This document shows positions 39,751 to 51,273 of a DNA stretch of 64,000 nt, one piece after another. A program made the translations under genes and the position numbers. The stretch is from Paraburkholderia phosphatilytica (GTDB lineage Bacteria > Pseudomonadota > Gammaproteobacteria > Burkholderiales > Burkholderiaceae). Where the stretch lies: the NCBI RefSeq assembly GCF_003443895.1, contig NZ_QQOA01000011.1, positions 62,001-126,000 on the forward strand, in the 5' to 3' direction. Positions within the stretch are counted from its first letter, which is position 1; each line of letters starts with the position of its first letter. A model generated the notes under the pieces. That model was not told where the DNA came from, searched no databases, and worked only from the letters and a program-made list of their open reading frames with translations.

Positions 39751-41238
39751 ATGCTGAAGCGCAGTCTCATTGCCAACTACGCAGGTCAGATCGTTACCGT
39801 AGCGCTCGGGATGGTGATGGTGCCGGTTTATGTGCGCCATCTCGGTGTCGAAGCCTATGGTCTGATCGCGCTGAACGCCGTGCTGCTCGCGTGGGTTCAG
39901 GTGCTGGATCTCGGCCTTTCGCCGACGCTTACGCGCGATCTCGCGCGGGTGCGCGACGACGCGTCGCGCGAGGAAGTGCGCGTCCTCCTGCAATCGCTCG
40001 AGAAATTTGTCTCGTCGATCTGCTTCGTGCTGATCATCGGCTCGCTCCTGCTCGCGCCATGGTTCGCGTACGACTGGCTCAATGCAAAGGCGTTGCCGAA
40101 AGGCGAGATCGAAGTCGCGTTCGTGCTGATGGCGCTGACCGTGTCGGCCCGCTGGCTGTCGTCGCTGTATCGCGGCGGCATGGTGGGCATCGACCAGCAG
40201 CCGAAGCTCAATGTCGTGATCGTCGTGTTCGCGATCATCCGCGCGGTGCTCGTGGTGCCGGTGATCATGGCCTGGCCGCGCATCGAGGCGTTCTTCCTGT
40301 GGCAGTTGATGGCGATCGTCGGCGAGGCGCTGACGATGCGCATCGTGCTCGGCCGCCACATTCAGGCGCGGATCTTCACGCGCCGGTTCTCGAAAGCCAT
40401 CCTGATGGCGCGCGCGCGGCTGTCGCTGTCCATCGCGTTCTCGGCGCTGGTCTGGGCGACGTCTACGCAGATCGACAAGGTGATCCTGTCGAAGCTGCTG
40501 CCGCTGCCCGCATTCGGCGTGTTCAGCATGGCGACACTGCTCGCGAGCGGCATCCTGCTGCTCGCCAATCCGATCCAGCAGGCGTTCATTCCGCGCTTCA
40601 CCGCGGAGAGCGCGAGCGAGACGCGCGACGTGACGCCGAGCTACTTCCTGGCGAGCGAGATCGTGATGATCGCGGTCATCCCGGTCGCGATGATCTTCGC
40701 GGCGGTGCCGGAAATGGTGTTGCACCTGTGGTCCATGTCCGCGCCGACTACGCCCGATGCGCTCAACATCCTGCGCTGCTATGCGGTCGGCAACGCATGC
40801 TCGGCGATCGCGGGCCTCGCGTTTCTCGTGCAGTACGCGGAGGGCAACCTGTCGCTGCACATCAAGGGCAATGCGCTGTTCCTGGTGATTCTCGTGCCGT
40901 CCGTGTTCTTCGGCGCATTCCATTACGGTGCGTCCGGCGTGGCGGTGGCATGGCTCGTCGTGAATCTGCTGCAGGTGCTGCTGTGGGTCGGCATCGTGCA
41001 TCGCCGCTTCCTGCCGGGCATCAACTTCGCGTGGTATCGCGGGTTCCTGTCGCGTGTTGCCGTGACCGGTGCGCTGGCGATCGCGTATCACTTCGCGGAC
41101 CTGTCGCAGGCGCCGCGTATCGAACTCTTCGTCCTCGTCCCGGCCATGTGGCTGTTGATGGTGGCGGCGACGGTGGTCGTCTCGCCGATCGCGCAGCGCA
41201 AGGCGCGCGCGCTGGCCGGGCGGCTCGTCCTGAACTGA
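39751..41238 (+). CDS. Wzx-type polysaccharide flippase
   Basis: 495 residues from ATG 39751; the ribosome-binding site is poor. Twelve to fourteen hydrophobic helices of the MOP/PST superfamily. N-terminal signature MLKRSLIANYAGQIVTVALG then GLIALNAVLLAWVQVLDLG. It flips the undecaprenyl-linked repeat unit across the inner membrane. It precedes a contiguous run of transferase and sugar genes, so it opens the second operon of the locus. Confidence 0.92.
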   Translation: MLKRSLIANYAGQIVTVALGMVMVPVYVRHLGVEAYGLIALNAVLLAWVQVLDLGLSPTLTRDLARVRDDASREEVRVLLQSLEKFVSSICFVLIIGSLLLAPWFAYDWLNAKALPKGEIEVAFVLMALTVSARWLSSLYRGGMVGIDQQPKLNVVIVVFAIIRAVLVVPVIMAWPRIEAFFLWQLMAIVGEALTMRIVLGRHIQARIFTRRFSKAILMARARLSLSIAFSALVWATSTQIDKVILSKLLPLPAFGVFSMATLLASGILLLANPIQQAFIPRFTAESASETRDVTPSYFLASEIVMIAVIPVAMIFAAVPEMVLHLWSMSAPTTPDALNILRCYAVGNACSAIAGLAFLVQYAEGNLSLHIKGNALFLVILVPSVFFGAFHYGASGVAVAWLVVNLLQVLLWVGIVHRRFLPGINFAWYRGFLSRVAVTGALAIAYHFADLSQAPRIELFVLVPAMWLLMVAATVVVSPIAQRKARALAGRLVLN

Positions 41239-41249
41239 GAGGGTTAGGC

Positions 41250-42242
41250 ATGCAACCAGTGGAATCCAGTGCAATGAAGCAGCCGGTCGTATCGGTAGTA
41301 GTCCTTTGCTACAATCAGGAGAATTTCATCGGCGAATGTCTCGAAAGCGTGCTGAGTCAGGAAGTCGATGCGCCGTTTGACGTGATCGTCGGCGACGATG
41401 GCTCGACGGACAAGTCGCGCGCGGTGATCGAGTCGTTCCAGGCGCGCTATCCGGGCCAGGTCACGCTCGTCCCGCACGAACGCAACGTCGGCTATTCGCG
41501 CAATTTCGCCGATGTGATCGCGAAGGCGACCGGCGAATACATCGCCTGCCTCGACGGCGACGACCTGATGCTGCCGGGCAAGCTCGCGCGTCAGCTCGAG
41601 TTTCTCGAAACGCAGCGCGAGTTCGGGATGGTCGTGCACCGGATGCGTACCGTGCACTGGACCACCAAGGAACCGGTGCCGTTCCCGCTCGCCGACGCGA
41701 AGCCCGCGGTGTTCGACGCCGAGTACCTGATCGAGCACGGGCCGTTCTTTTTCACGAGCTCGTCGATGTTCCGCAGTTCGCTGCGCCGCCGTTTTCCAGT
41801 CAATCTCGACCTGAAGGTCGTCGCTGACGTCGCCAACCTGATGCAGTCGTTCTACGGCACGAAGGCGCGTTATCTGGATGAGGAAATGGGCCTCTACCGC
41901 GTCAATCCGAAGGGCTTCACGTCGACGGTCATCAAGAATCCCGCCCGTCACGAAACGAATATCCACGACATGATGGCCACCTACCAGATGGCGCAGGACC
42001 TCGGTATGGATCGCGCCGTGGTGGACCGCGGCCGTGCACGGCTCTACATGCGCTCCGCGATCATGTTTCTGGAAGCGGGCGAATACGAGCAGTTCGAACG
42101 CTACATCGACACGAGCGTGAGCTACGCAAAGGTCGGCGCGAAGCAGGGCCTGCTGCATACGATGCGCCGCTGGCCGCACACGCTGCGCTCGCTGTACGGC
42201 TTCGCGAAACAGATGGCCGGCAGGCAGCCGGTACGCGCATGA
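41250..42242 (+). CDS. family 2 glycosyltransferase of the EPS locus
   Basis: 330 residues from ATG 41250 (GAGAGGG upstream; ATG 41274 possible). A GT-A domain comes first: VSVVVLCYNQENFIGECLES, then VGDDGSTDKSR and the metal-binding CLDGDDLM near residue 95. About 130 C-terminal residues are helical. It adds one sugar of the EPS repeat unit on the cytoplasmic face. The gap from wzx is 11 bases and the stop overlaps the following acyltransferase start. Confidence 0.92.
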   Translation: MQPVESSAMKQPVVSVVVLCYNQENFIGECLESVLSQEVDAPFDVIVGDDGSTDKSRAVIESFQARYPGQVTLVPHERNVGYSRNFADVIAKATGEYIACLDGDDLMLPGKLARQLEFLETQREFGMVVHRMRTVHWTTKEPVPFPLADAKPAVFDAEYLIEHGPFFFTSSSMFRSSLRRRFPVNLDLKVVADVANLMQSFYGTKARYLDEEMGLYRVNPKGFTSTVIKNPARHETNIHDMMATYQMAQDLGMDRAVVDRGRARLYMRSAIMFLEAGEYEQFERYIDTSVSYAKVGAKQGLLHTMRRWPHTLRSLYGFAKQMAGRQPVRA

Positions 42243-42883
42243 GCGTCATCAACACCACCTTCGCGAAACTCGGCGAGCTCCGCTGGATCGACCGGTGGAA
42301 CAAGCTTCAGCTCGCGTATTACCGGCTGAAAGCGAAGCTCTGGTATGCGCACGTGTTCGAGCAGATCGGCGAAGGCTGCACGATCTACAAGCCGATGCTG
42401 TTCTCGAACGTGCATCACGCGTCGCTCGGCGACCGCGTGCTGATCCGCCCCGGCGCGCGGATCGAACTGATCGTCACAAACCCGGCGTTTCCGCCGCGTC
42501 TGACGATCGGCAACAACGTGAATATCGAACAGAACGTGCACATCGTGTGCGGGTCGTCGATCTCGATCGAGGACGACGTAACGATTACCGGCGGTTGCGG
42601 GATCGTCGACGTCGAGCATCCGTACGAGGACGTCGACGATCCGGTGCGGATCGGCATGCGGATCCGCACCGTCGGCAACCGCGTCGTGATCGGCCGGGGC
42701 AGCTTCATCGGCTTCAACGCGATGATCCTGCCGAACGTCACGATCGGCCGCCATGCAGTGGTGGGCAGCCACGCCGTCGTCACCCGCGATGTGCCGGACT
42801 ACTGCGTCGTCGCCGGCAATCCGGCGCGCGTCGTCAAACGCTACAACCGGCAAACGCAAACCTGGGAGCGCTCCGAATCATGA
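42239..42883 (+). CDS. hexapeptide-repeat acyltransferase
   Basis: 214 residues; ATG 42239 overlaps the previous stop (ATGA). A left-handed beta-helix of hexapeptide repeats runs from about residue 60 to 200 (LTIGNNVNIEQNVHIVCG; IGRGSFIGFNAMILPNVTIG), ending in the usual VVAGNPARVVKRY. The family transfers acetyl or other acyl groups to sugars; the WcaF/WcaB-type cytoplasmic enzymes are the nearest comparison. With the acyltransferase at 37696, two acylation steps are predicted for this EPS. Confidence 0.9.
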   Translation: MSVINTTFAKLGELRWIDRWNKLQLAYYRLKAKLWYAHVFEQIGEGCTIYKPMLFSNVHHASLGDRVLIRPGARIELIVTNPAFPPRLTIGNNVNIEQNVHIVCGSSISIEDDVTITGGCGIVDVEHPYEDVDDPVRIGMRIRTVGNRVVIGRGSFIGFNAMILPNVTIGRHAVVGSHAVVTRDVPDYCVVAGNPARVVKRYNRQTQTWERSES

Positions 42884-44073
42884 AAGTACTGATTACTGGC
42901 GGTGCCGGCTTCATCGGCTCGCACCTCGCGAACAAGCTGGCGAAGGATAACGCCACGGTGACCGTGCTCGACAACCTGTCGAAGCAGATCCACGGCGACG
43001 ATCCATACAACAAGTCCGCGCTGTTCCTGTCGCTCGACCGCCGCGTGCGCTTCATCGAAGGCTCGGTCGCGGATCGCGGCGTGCTCGAACGCGCGATGGA
43101 AGGGCAGGACGCGATCGTCCACCTCGCCGCCGAAACCGGCACCGGCCAGTCGATGTACGAGGTCAGCCACTACGTCGACGTGAACGTGAGCGGCACCGGC
43201 CTGATGCTCGACATTCTCGTGAAGAACAGCGCCAACACGGTGAAGAAGGTCGTGGTCGCGTCGTCGCGCGCGATCTACGGCGAGGGCAAGTACCGCTCGC
43301 CCGAACTCGGCATCGTGTATCCGGGCGCGCGTGAAGAGAAGCACATGCTCGCCGGCCAGTTCGACCATCTGTGCCCGAAGTCCGGCGTGCCGATGGAATG
43401 CCTGCCGACTGACGAAGAGTCGAAGATCCATCCGTCGTCCGTGTACGGCATCACCAAGTACGACCAGGAACTGATGGTGATGACCGTGTGCCGCTCGATC
43501 GGCATCGGCGCGTCGGCACTGCGCTACCAGAACGTGTACGGACCGGGTCAGTCGCTGTCGAATCCGTACACCGGGATCCTGTCGATCTTCTCGACGCGGA
43601 TCAAGAACGGCAACGAGATCAGCGTGTTCGAAGACGGTCTGGAAAGCCGCGATTTCGTCTATATCGACGACGTCGTCGATGCGACCGCGGCCGCGCTGAC
43701 CAGCCCGAAGGCCAACGACCACGTGTTCGGCATCGGCTCGGGCGAGCGCACGCCGGTGATCGACGTTGCGAACCGGCTGCGCGAACTGTATGGCAGCGAG
43801 CTGCCGGTCAAGGTAACGGGCGCGTTCCGCCTCGGCGACATCCGCCATAACTACGCGGACCTGACGCTGCCGCGCGAGCTGCTCGGCTTCGAGCCGAAGG
43901 TGAAGTTCAACGAAGGCATCGCGCGTTTCGCGGCCTGGGTGGACGGCCAGGAAGTGCAGGAGGACCGCTACGAAAAGAGCATCGTCGAGATGAAGGCGCG
44001 CGGCCTGTATCAGGCGAGCCAGGCTGCTGCCAATGCTGGCAGCGTGGGTAACGCGGGCAAGGCCGCCGCATAA
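42880..44073 (+). CDS. NAD-dependent epimerase, dTDP-L-rhamnose-4-epimerase-like
   Basis: 397 residues; ATG 42880 overlaps the acyltransferase stop. An extended SDR: Rossmann motif [18 protein letters not shown], catalytic Ser in VVASSRAIYGEG and Tyr/Lys in SSVYGITKYDQELM. A central insert (about 155-190) carries two Cys. The architecture and GTGQSMYE/ESRDFVYIDDVVDAT regions recall WbiB-type dTDP-L-rhamnose 4-epimerases of Burkholderia, which make 6-deoxy-L-talose donors. A UDP-sugar 4-epimerase role cannot be excluded. It has an Ala/Gly-rich tail. RmlA is encoded downstream in the same run. Confidence 0.8.
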   Translation: MKVLITGGAGFIGSHLANKLAKDNATVTVLDNLSKQIHGDDPYNKSALFLSLDRRVRFIEGSVADRGVLERAMEGQDAIVHLAAETGTGQSMYEVSHYVDVNVSGTGLMLDILVKNSANTVKKVVVASSRAIYGEGKYRSPELGIVYPGAREEKHMLAGQFDHLCPKSGVPMECLPTDEESKIHPSSVYGITKYDQELMVMTVCRSIGIGASALRYQNVYGPGQSLSNPYTGILSIFSTRIKNGNEISVFEDGLESRDFVYIDDVVDATAAALTSPKANDHVFGIGSGERTPVIDVANRLRELYGSELPVKVTGAFRLGDIRHNYADLTLPRELLGFEPKVKFNEGIARFAAWVDGQEVQEDRYEKSIVEMKARGLYQASQAAANAGSVGNAGKAAA

Positions 44074-44092
44074 GCACCGGGAGCGCGCAATC

Positions 44093-45028
44093 ATGGTCCA
44101 GACAGCGAATCGCCCGCCGCGCGTCGGCATCGTCACCGTGCTGTACAACTCGGACGACGTGCTCGACGACTTCTTCGCGAGCCTCGCGCTGCAACGCGGC
44201 GTCGACATGAAGCTTTACGTGATCGACAACAGCGCGACCGACAGCGGCGCCGTGATGTCGCGCCGCCTCGCCGAGGCAGCGCATATCGATGCCGAAGTCG
44301 TGTTCAACAACGCGAACGCCGGCGTCGCACGCGGCAACAACCAGGGCATCCAGATGGCGCTCGCCGATGGCTGCGACTACGTGCTGCTTGCGAACAACGA
44401 CACCGAGTTCCTCGATCCGCAGACGATCGCGAAGCTGATCCAGCCGATCGAGGATGGCTCGACCTTCGCGACGTTCCCGAAGATTCTCTATCACGGCACC
44501 AACCGCATCTGGTGCGCGGGCGGCACGATTTCGCGGATGAAAGCGATCACCGCGCACATCGGCGACGGCGCGGAGGACGACGGCCAGTACGACCGCCCGG
44601 GCTTCACCGAATACGCGCCGACCTGCTTCATGGCGCTGCACCGGAGCGTGTTCGAGCGCGTCGGCATGATGGACGAGAGCTACTTCGTCTACTACGACGA
44701 CACCGATTTCGTGTGGCGGATGAATCTCGCGGACATTCATCTGCTCTACGTGCCCACCTCGCTCGTCGGGCACAAGGTGAGCTTTTCCACGGGCGGCGAC
44801 GAGAGCCCGTTCAGCCTTTACTACTGCACGCGCAATCGTCTGTACTTCAGCCGCAAGAATTTCGCGCTGCCGTGGTCGATCGTCGCGCAGGGTTACTCGG
44901 CGCTAGCGATGCTCGCGAAATGCGCGCGCTTTACGCCGGCCGGCCGCAAGAGCGTGCTGCGCGGCATCGCCGCGGGCATGAAGCTGCGCGCGCCGTCGGC
45001 GACGCCGCAAACGCCGCAGACGGCGTGA
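44093..45028 (+). CDS. family 2 glycosyltransferase, rhamnosyltransferase-like
   Basis: 311 residues from ATG 44093 (GGGAGCGCGCAATC upstream). It has a GT-A fold: [20 protein letters not shown], then [24 protein letters not shown] (metal motif NND) and the acceptor-side [17 protein letters not shown]-type GT2 enzymes of this shape are often rhamnosyltransferases (WbbL/RfbF-like). That agrees with rmlA directly downstream but is not proof. It is followed by rmlA after 55 bases. Confidence 0.9.
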   Translation: MVQTANRPPRVGIVTVLYNSDDVLDDFFASLALQRGVDMKLYVIDNSATDSGAVMSRRLAEAAHIDAEVVFNNANAGVARGNNQGIQMALADGCDYVLLANNDTEFLDPQTIAKLIQPIEDGSTFATFPKILYHGTNRIWCAGGTISRMKAITAHIGDGAEDDGQYDRPGFTEYAPTCFMALHRSVFERVGMMDESYFVYYDDTDFVWRMNLADIHLLYVPTSLVGHKVSFSTGGDESPFSLYYCTRNRLYFSRKNFALPWSIVAQGYSALAMLAKCARFTPAGRKSVLRGIAAGMKLRAPSATPQTPQTA

Positions 45029-45083
45029 GCGACGCACGCCCGCTGTGACTAACCGTCAATACCTGAACCAACGGGAGGCGCCC

Positions 45084-45986
45084 ATGAAGCGCAAAGGGAT
45101 CATTCTGGCCGGCGGGTCCGGCACGCGGCTGTATCCGATCACGCATGCCGTCTCGAAGCAGATCCTGCCGGTGTACGACAAGCCGATGATCTACTACCCG
45201 CTGTGCACGCTGATGCTCGCGGGCATTCGCGATGTGCTGGTGATTTCGACGCCGCGCGATCTGCCGTGTTTCCAGGGACTGCTTGGCGATGGCAGCCGCT
45301 GGGGCATGAACCTGGAGTACGCGGTACAGCCGTCGCCGGACGGACTCGCTCAGGCGTTCGTGATCGGCCGGGACTTCATCGGCAACGATCCGTCCGCGCT
45401 GATTCTCGGCGACAACATCTTCTACGGCCACGACCAGCTGAAGCAGCTCGAGGCCGCGAACGCCCGCGACGATGGCGCGACGGTGTTCGCCTATCACGTG
45501 CAGGACCCCGAACGCTATGGCGTCGTCGAATTCGACGAGGCATTCCGCGCGCTGTCCATCGAAGAGAAGCCCACGAAACCGCGCTCGAACTACGCGGTCA
45601 CGGGCCTCTACTTCTACGACCGCGACGTGTGCGATCTCGCGGCGGACATCAAGCCGTCGGCGCGCGGCGAGCTCGAAATCACCGATCTGAACATGCGCTA
45701 TCTGGAGGCCCGGAAGCTGCGAGTCGAGATCATGGGTCGTGGCTACGCATGGTTCGACACCGGCACGCACGATTCGCTGATCGACGCGGCTAGCTTCATC
45801 GCGACGCTGCAGAAACGTCAGGGAATGATGATCGCGTGTCCGGAGGAGATCGCGTTCCGCAATCAATGGATCGACAGTGCACAGTTACAGATGCTTGCAA
45901 AACCGCTCGCGAAGAACGCCTACGGCAAGTACCTGCAGAACCTGCTGATGGACAAGGTGACGGTCCCTTCAATCGCCGCTGCATAA
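45084..45986 (+). CDS. rmlA: glucose-1-phosphate thymidylyltransferase
   Basis: 300 residues from ATG 45084 (GGGAGGCGCCC upstream). Signatures: [63 protein letters not shown] and [12 protein letters not shown]. It makes dTDP-glucose from dTTP and glucose-1-P, the first step toward dTDP-L-rhamnose. rmlB and rmlC lie 11 kb further along in the same locus, and rmlD was not found in the window. It ends in a GC-rich hairpin 16 bases after the stop. Confidence 0.97.
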   Translation: MKRKGIILAGGSGTRLYPITHAVSKQILPVYDKPMIYYPLCTLMLAGIRDVLVISTPRDLPCFQGLLGDGSRWGMNLEYAVQPSPDGLAQAFVIGRDFIGNDPSALILGDNIFYGHDQLKQLEAANARDDGATVFAYHVQDPERYGVVEFDEAFRALSIEEKPTKPRSNYAVTGLYFYDRDVCDLAADIKPSARGELEITDLNMRYLEARKLRVEIMGRGYAWFDTGTHDSLIDAASFIATLQKRQGMMIACPEEIAFRNQWIDSAQLQMLAKPLAKNAYGKYLQNLLMDKVTVPSIAAA

Positions 45987-46002
45987 GGCGTTCCATCGAA
46001 TT

Positions 46003-46023
46003 CGCGGCGCGCTGCGCGCCGCG
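46003..46023 (+). terminator. perfect GC hairpin after rmlA
   Basis: CGCGGCGCG, loop CTG, CGCGCCGCG, starting 16 bases after the rmlA stop. There is no U-tract, so it may stabilise the 3' end or reduce read-through rather than fully terminate. Confidence 0.4.
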
Positions 46024-46176
46024 CGCTGTGCACCCATTCAGGGCGTTGTGCGGCCACGCTTAAGTGCGAATCCGTACCGAAGCTGCAAAGGGCCGCCCAT
46101 AGCATCAAGGTGTGACTTCAAATTTTGCGCATGCGTGCGCTGGGCTCGCCGGAGCCCATCGACGGAGAACCGGACG

Positions 46177-47418
46177 ATGCGGGTTGCGATTGTTCACGAA
46201 TGGCTGGTGACGTATGGCGGATCGGAGAAAGTGGTCGAGGAGATCCTCGAATGCTTCCCCGAAGCCGACGTGTTCAGCCTCGTCGATTTCATCTCCGATC
46301 GCGCGTTCCTGAAAGGCCGGCCGGTGACGACGTCGTTCGTGCAAAAGCTGCCGTTCGCGAAACGTCGCTATCGCGGTTATCTGCCGCTTTTTCCGCTCGC
46401 GGTCGAGCAGTTCGATCTGTCGGGGTACGACCTCGTGATCTCGAGTTCGCACGCGGTGGCGAAGGGCGTGCTGGTCGGACCGGACCAACTGCACGTGAGC
46501 TACGTGCACTCGCCGATCCGCTACGCGTGGGATCTGCAGCACCAGTATCTGCGCGAGGCGAACCTCGTGAAGGGACCGCGCGCGATGCTTGCACGCGTTG
46601 TGCTGCACTACCTGCGTAACTGGGACACGCGCACGGCGAACGGCGTCGATACCTTCGTCGTGAACTCGAACTTCATCGGCCGGCGCGTGGACCGCGTGTA
46701 CCGGCGCGAATCGACGGTCGTCTATCCGCCCGTCGACGTCGACGCTTTCGAGCTGACGGCGAAGAAAGAGCCGTTCTACGTGACGGTTTCGCGGATGGTG
46801 CCGTACAAGAAGATGGACCTGATCGTGGAGGCGTTCGCGGCGATGCCCGAGCGTCGGCTGATCGTGATCGGCGACGGACCGGAGATGGACAAGGTTCGCG
46901 CGAAGGCCGGTCCGAACGTGACGATCATGGGCCATCAGCCATTTTCGGTGCTGAAGGATCACCTGCAGCGCGCGCGTGCATTCGTGTTCGCGGCAGAGGA
47001 AGACTTCGGCATTTCGGTGGTGGAAGCGCAGGCGTGCGGTACGCCGGTGATCGCGTTCGGAAAGGGCGGCGCGTGCGAGACCGTGCTCGACGAATCGCAG
47101 GCGCGGCCGACGGGCGTGTTCTTCCAGGAGCAGACGGTTGCGTCGATCCGCGGCGCCGTCGAACGCTTCGAGTCGCAGGAAGCGCGCTTCACGCCGGCGA
47201 ACTGCCGCGCGAACGCCGAACGTTTTTCGAAGGCCGCGTTTCGCAATGGATTCATGGCCGCCGTGCTCGCCGCGGCGGATGCGCGTCCGCACCTGCCGGT
47301 GTGGAGCAGGATCCGCGCGTCGCTGCGCGGCCAGCTGAACGAGCCGTATCGCAGCGGGTTCGCGCCCGCGCCGCATGCCGCGGGCGAATCGGCGGAAACG
47401 GAAGAGCAGTCGGTCTGA
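46177..47418 (+). CDS. family 4 glycosyltransferase, mannosyltransferase-like
   Basis: 413 residues from ATG 46177. GT-B fold: MRVAIVHEWLVTYGGSEKV at the N-terminus, VVYPPVDVDAFE in the linker, and donor-site VVEAQACGTPVIAFGKGG with EEDFGISVVE (the E-x7-E motif) near residue 280. Many proteins of this type (WbaZ/MtfB-like) use GDP-mannose, matching the manC gene of the locus; that donor is an inference. A 190-base gap separates it from rmlA, so it may have an added promoter. Confidence 0.9.
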   Translation: MRVAIVHEWLVTYGGSEKVVEEILECFPEADVFSLVDFISDRAFLKGRPVTTSFVQKLPFAKRRYRGYLPLFPLAVEQFDLSGYDLVISSSHAVAKGVLVGPDQLHVSYVHSPIRYAWDLQHQYLREANLVKGPRAMLARVVLHYLRNWDTRTANGVDTFVVNSNFIGRRVDRVYRRESTVVYPPVDVDAFELTAKKEPFYVTVSRMVPYKKMDLIVEAFAAMPERRLIVIGDGPEMDKVRAKAGPNVTIMGHQPFSVLKDHLQRARAFVFAAEEDFGISVVEAQACGTPVIAFGKGGACETVLDESQARPTGVFFQEQTVASIRGAVERFESQEARFTPANCRANAERFSKAAFRNGFMAAVLAAADARPHLPVWSRIRASLRGQLNEPYRSGFAPAPHAAGESAETEEQSV

Positions 47419-47611
47419 CGTTGCAGGTCGGGCCTCGCAGCGGATGTTGCCGAAGTGGCGGAAGGGAGGATGGCGCGGCAGGGCGTGAACGTCGCGGCAC
47501 GAAATTGGGCCGATGGGGACTCGGCCGGGGGTACGCACAAACGGCGGCGATCAGGCGGTTGCGCCTGGTCAACGAACAGACTGCCGGCACTTCAACACGA
47601 GGAAATGCCAA

Positions 47612-49081
<1,470 letters not shown>

Positions 49082-49114
49082 GCGGTTCGTCGTCCGTCTG
49101 ACCGGCATCACAGG

Positions 49115-49151
49115 AAGCGTCGTATGACCTTGGGGTCATGCGACGCTTTTT
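49115..49151 (+). terminator. rho-independent terminator after the WbaP/WcaJ gene
   Basis: A 15-bp stem (AAGCGTCGTATGACC / GGTCATGCGACGCTT, one G-U pair) with loop TTGG runs into TTTTT. It ends the wzx operon. Confidence 0.93.
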
Positions 49152-49791
49152 GCTTTTGCGAGGCGCACGTGTGGTTAAAAGTCCGCTTATTCCCTTCGGG
49201 TTAACACGTGCGTCGATCTGGATCCTCTACAATTGCGCGTCATTTTTCCGGTGTCGGGTCCAGGTAACAGGAAAATAAGTGGAAAAATCAGCGGGAACTG
49301 AACCGGTCTAAATTGCATCTGTCATTGCTCACTGCGACAGTATTCGACGGAATTGCAGGCGAACAAATTGCCTGATTTTTCATAATCCGCATAATTCAAG
49401 CTGAAATTCTTACGGACAGCGGGCGGGTAGCTAATATATGTCGAATAGAAAAGCCACAGATTTTACGGTTTTTAATTCTTTTTTGGCTAGATTTTACCGC
49501 TCGAAAAGAGGGCGCGCCGGGGGAAATTTTCCTTCTTTCGTTTTTCTTTCGAATGCAAATGCGAACTGACTACAAATCCTCATTTGATCAGTCAATTCGG
49601 TGGTTTACGTGCTTCAGGGCGCCATGCATCGAATGCCGAAAGGTAATTCCTACATAAAGGCTGATGTCCTCTGCATCGCCTTTTGTGAAGGCGACTCTTG
49701 CTTTTTACCGATTTTCTTACCTCGTCGGTAAGATTAGGTAAAAGGATGACCTTATACTGCGCCGCTTTGAAACGACACGTGGACGCGGACA
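49152..49791. other. AT-rich regulatory region before the second glycosidase gene
   Basis: 640 bases that are clearly richer in A+T than the coding DNA around them, especially 49220-49620. No credible ORF. It includes an 8-bp inverted repeat GCACGTGT (49165-49172) / ACACGTGC (49204-49211), a hairpin at 49676-49694, and TCTTACC (49715-49721) / GGTAAGA (49727-49733). It probably carries the promoter and a long leader of the glycosidase gene. Confidence 0.6.
49676..49706 (+). promoter_or_regulatory. hairpin with T-rich tail in the glycosidase leader
   Basis: TCGCCTT, loop TTGTG, AAGGCGA, then CTCTTGCTTTTT. It lies 86 bases before the GTG start and has the shape of a weak terminator, so it could act as an attenuator. 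A second hairpin (49715-49733) follows. Confidence 0.4.
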
Positions 49792-51240
49792 GTGACTTTC
49801 AATAAACGCACTGAAAATTCTTCGCCGGCTATTGCCGCCCTCCTGAACCAGAACCAGCTCGACCCCGTCGCTCTCGCGAGCGCGCCGGCTACCCGCCGAC
49901 GCTTCCTCGCGGGCCTGATCGCGGGCGCCGGTTCGCTCGCGCTGGCCGCATGCGGTGGCGGCGGCAGCTCGCCGTCGGCGACCACCAACGCCAGCAGCAG
50001 CACGGCCGGCTCGACCACGCAAAGCGCGCAAGGCAGCCAGCCGAACGAGTCGTCGTCCGGCACGACGATTCCGCCGGCCAGCGCGATCACCGACGGCAAC
50101 GGCGTGCAGTGGACGCTCTCGAACGGCGTGGTGATGCGCGCCGGCGTGAACACGAACTGCCCGCTGTCGGCCACGCTCGTGCTGTACTGGAATCACACGA
50201 TCTACGCCGAGGATGCGAACGGCAACTGGCAGATCAACCAGAACAACGTGTGGAGCTCGTCGTCGGATCCGCGTGGCACTGCTGCAACTGCTGCCGCGCA
50301 GACGTCGAGCGCGCTGTTCTACGGCATCAACGGCCACATGGCGTGGACGTCCGGCATCTACAAGACGATGACGGCCGCGCAGCAGGTCGCGATCCTGCAG
50401 GACCTCGGCGTGACCAACTACCGCGCCGACGTCGCCGATGCGGGCATGGCGCAGACGGTGGCCAACGCGCTCAATGGCGCGTTCAAGGGCAGCGGCATTT
50501 CGATCCTGCCGTGTATCAACCCGATGAACTGGGATCAGACCTCGTCGGAAAGCACGTCGTATGCGTACGGCTACCAGCTCGCGCAATCGATCGCGCAGGT
50601 GCTGAAGGGCCTCGTGAGCTACATCGAGTGCGGTAACGAGCTGGATGCGAACGGCGTGGAGTCGACGGGCGCGGGCAACTCGCCGGCCGACTACAACCCG
50701 GCGTACTGGCCGGCGTTCCGCGGCGTGCTGCGCGGCATGATCGACGGCGTGAAGTCGGTCGACTCGACCATCAAGTGCGGCATCAACGTGGGCATTCCGC
50801 TCGACTACACGGCGCTGCAGATGCTGTGGAACGGCCAGACGCCGAACGGCTCCGCCACGCCGGACTCGGGCGCGACGCCGCTGCAATGGGACATCACGAT
50901 GTTCCACTGGTACGAGACGTCGGGCGACATTGTGCGTGCGGGCTCGCAGGGTCTCACGAACGTGCTGCAGATCTTGCAGCAGTCGTTCAACCTGCCGATC
51001 TGGCTGACCGAATGGGGCTACGCGCTGACGGACAGCAGCGCGCAGCAGACGTCGTACGTGACGAGCAAGCTCAACGAGTACTACTCGCTGCGCGACACGT
51101 ACAACCTGCAGTCGGTGATGATGTACGAACTGATCGACATGCCGGGCGGCGACTCGTACGGCCTGCTCGAAGCGGACGGTGCGACGCAGAAGCCGTGCTA
51201 TGCGGCCTTCAAGAGCTTTACCGCCGCGAACGCGGTGTGA
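49792..51240 (+). CDS. Tat-exported lipoprotein glycosidase of the EPS locus
   Basis: 482 residues from GTG 49792. A Tat signal (TRRRFLAGLIAGAGSLALAA) ends in lipobox LAAC, so it is a predicted lipoprotein. A Ser/Thr-rich linker follows, then a segment of about 60 residues (GVQWTLSNGVVMRAGVN) not present in the paralogue at 3336. The glycosidase barrel starts near residue 175. The probable catalytic pair is Glu283 (ECGNELD) and Glu407 (WLTEWGY). It likely cleaves or trims the EPS in the periplasm or at the surface. It converges with the PslG-like gene with only 33 bases between stops. Confidence 0.85.
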   Translation: MTFNKRTENSSPAIAALLNQNQLDPVALASAPATRRRFLAGLIAGAGSLALAACGGGGSSPSATTNASSSTAGSTTQSAQGSQPNESSSGTTIPPASAITDGNGVQWTLSNGVVMRAGVNTNCPLSATLVLYWNHTIYAEDANGNWQINQNNVWSSSSDPRGTAATAAAQTSSALFYGINGHMAWTSGIYKTMTAAQQVAILQDLGVTNYRADVADAGMAQTVANALNGAFKGSGISILPCINPMNWDQTSSESTSYAYGYQLAQSIAQVLKGLVSYIECGNELDANGVESTGAGNSPADYNPAYWPAFRGVLRGMIDGVKSVDSTIKCGINVGIPLDYTALQMLWNGQTPNGSATPDSGATPLQWDITMFHWYETSGDIVRAGSQGLTNVLQILQQSFNLPIWLTEWGYALTDSSAQQTSYVTSKLNEYYSLRDTYNLQSVMMYELIDMPGGDSYGLLEADGATQKPCYAAFKSFTAANAV

Positions 51241-51273
51241 TGTGCGGCGCAGCGCGCGCAGCGAGCTGGACGT

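Noticed and set aside
39267..39776. Cys-rich minus-strand ORF with CGFCGNC-like spacing before wzx
   Set aside because: No ribosome-binding site, no family match that I recognise, biased composition, and it overlaps the wzx start. Probably chance.
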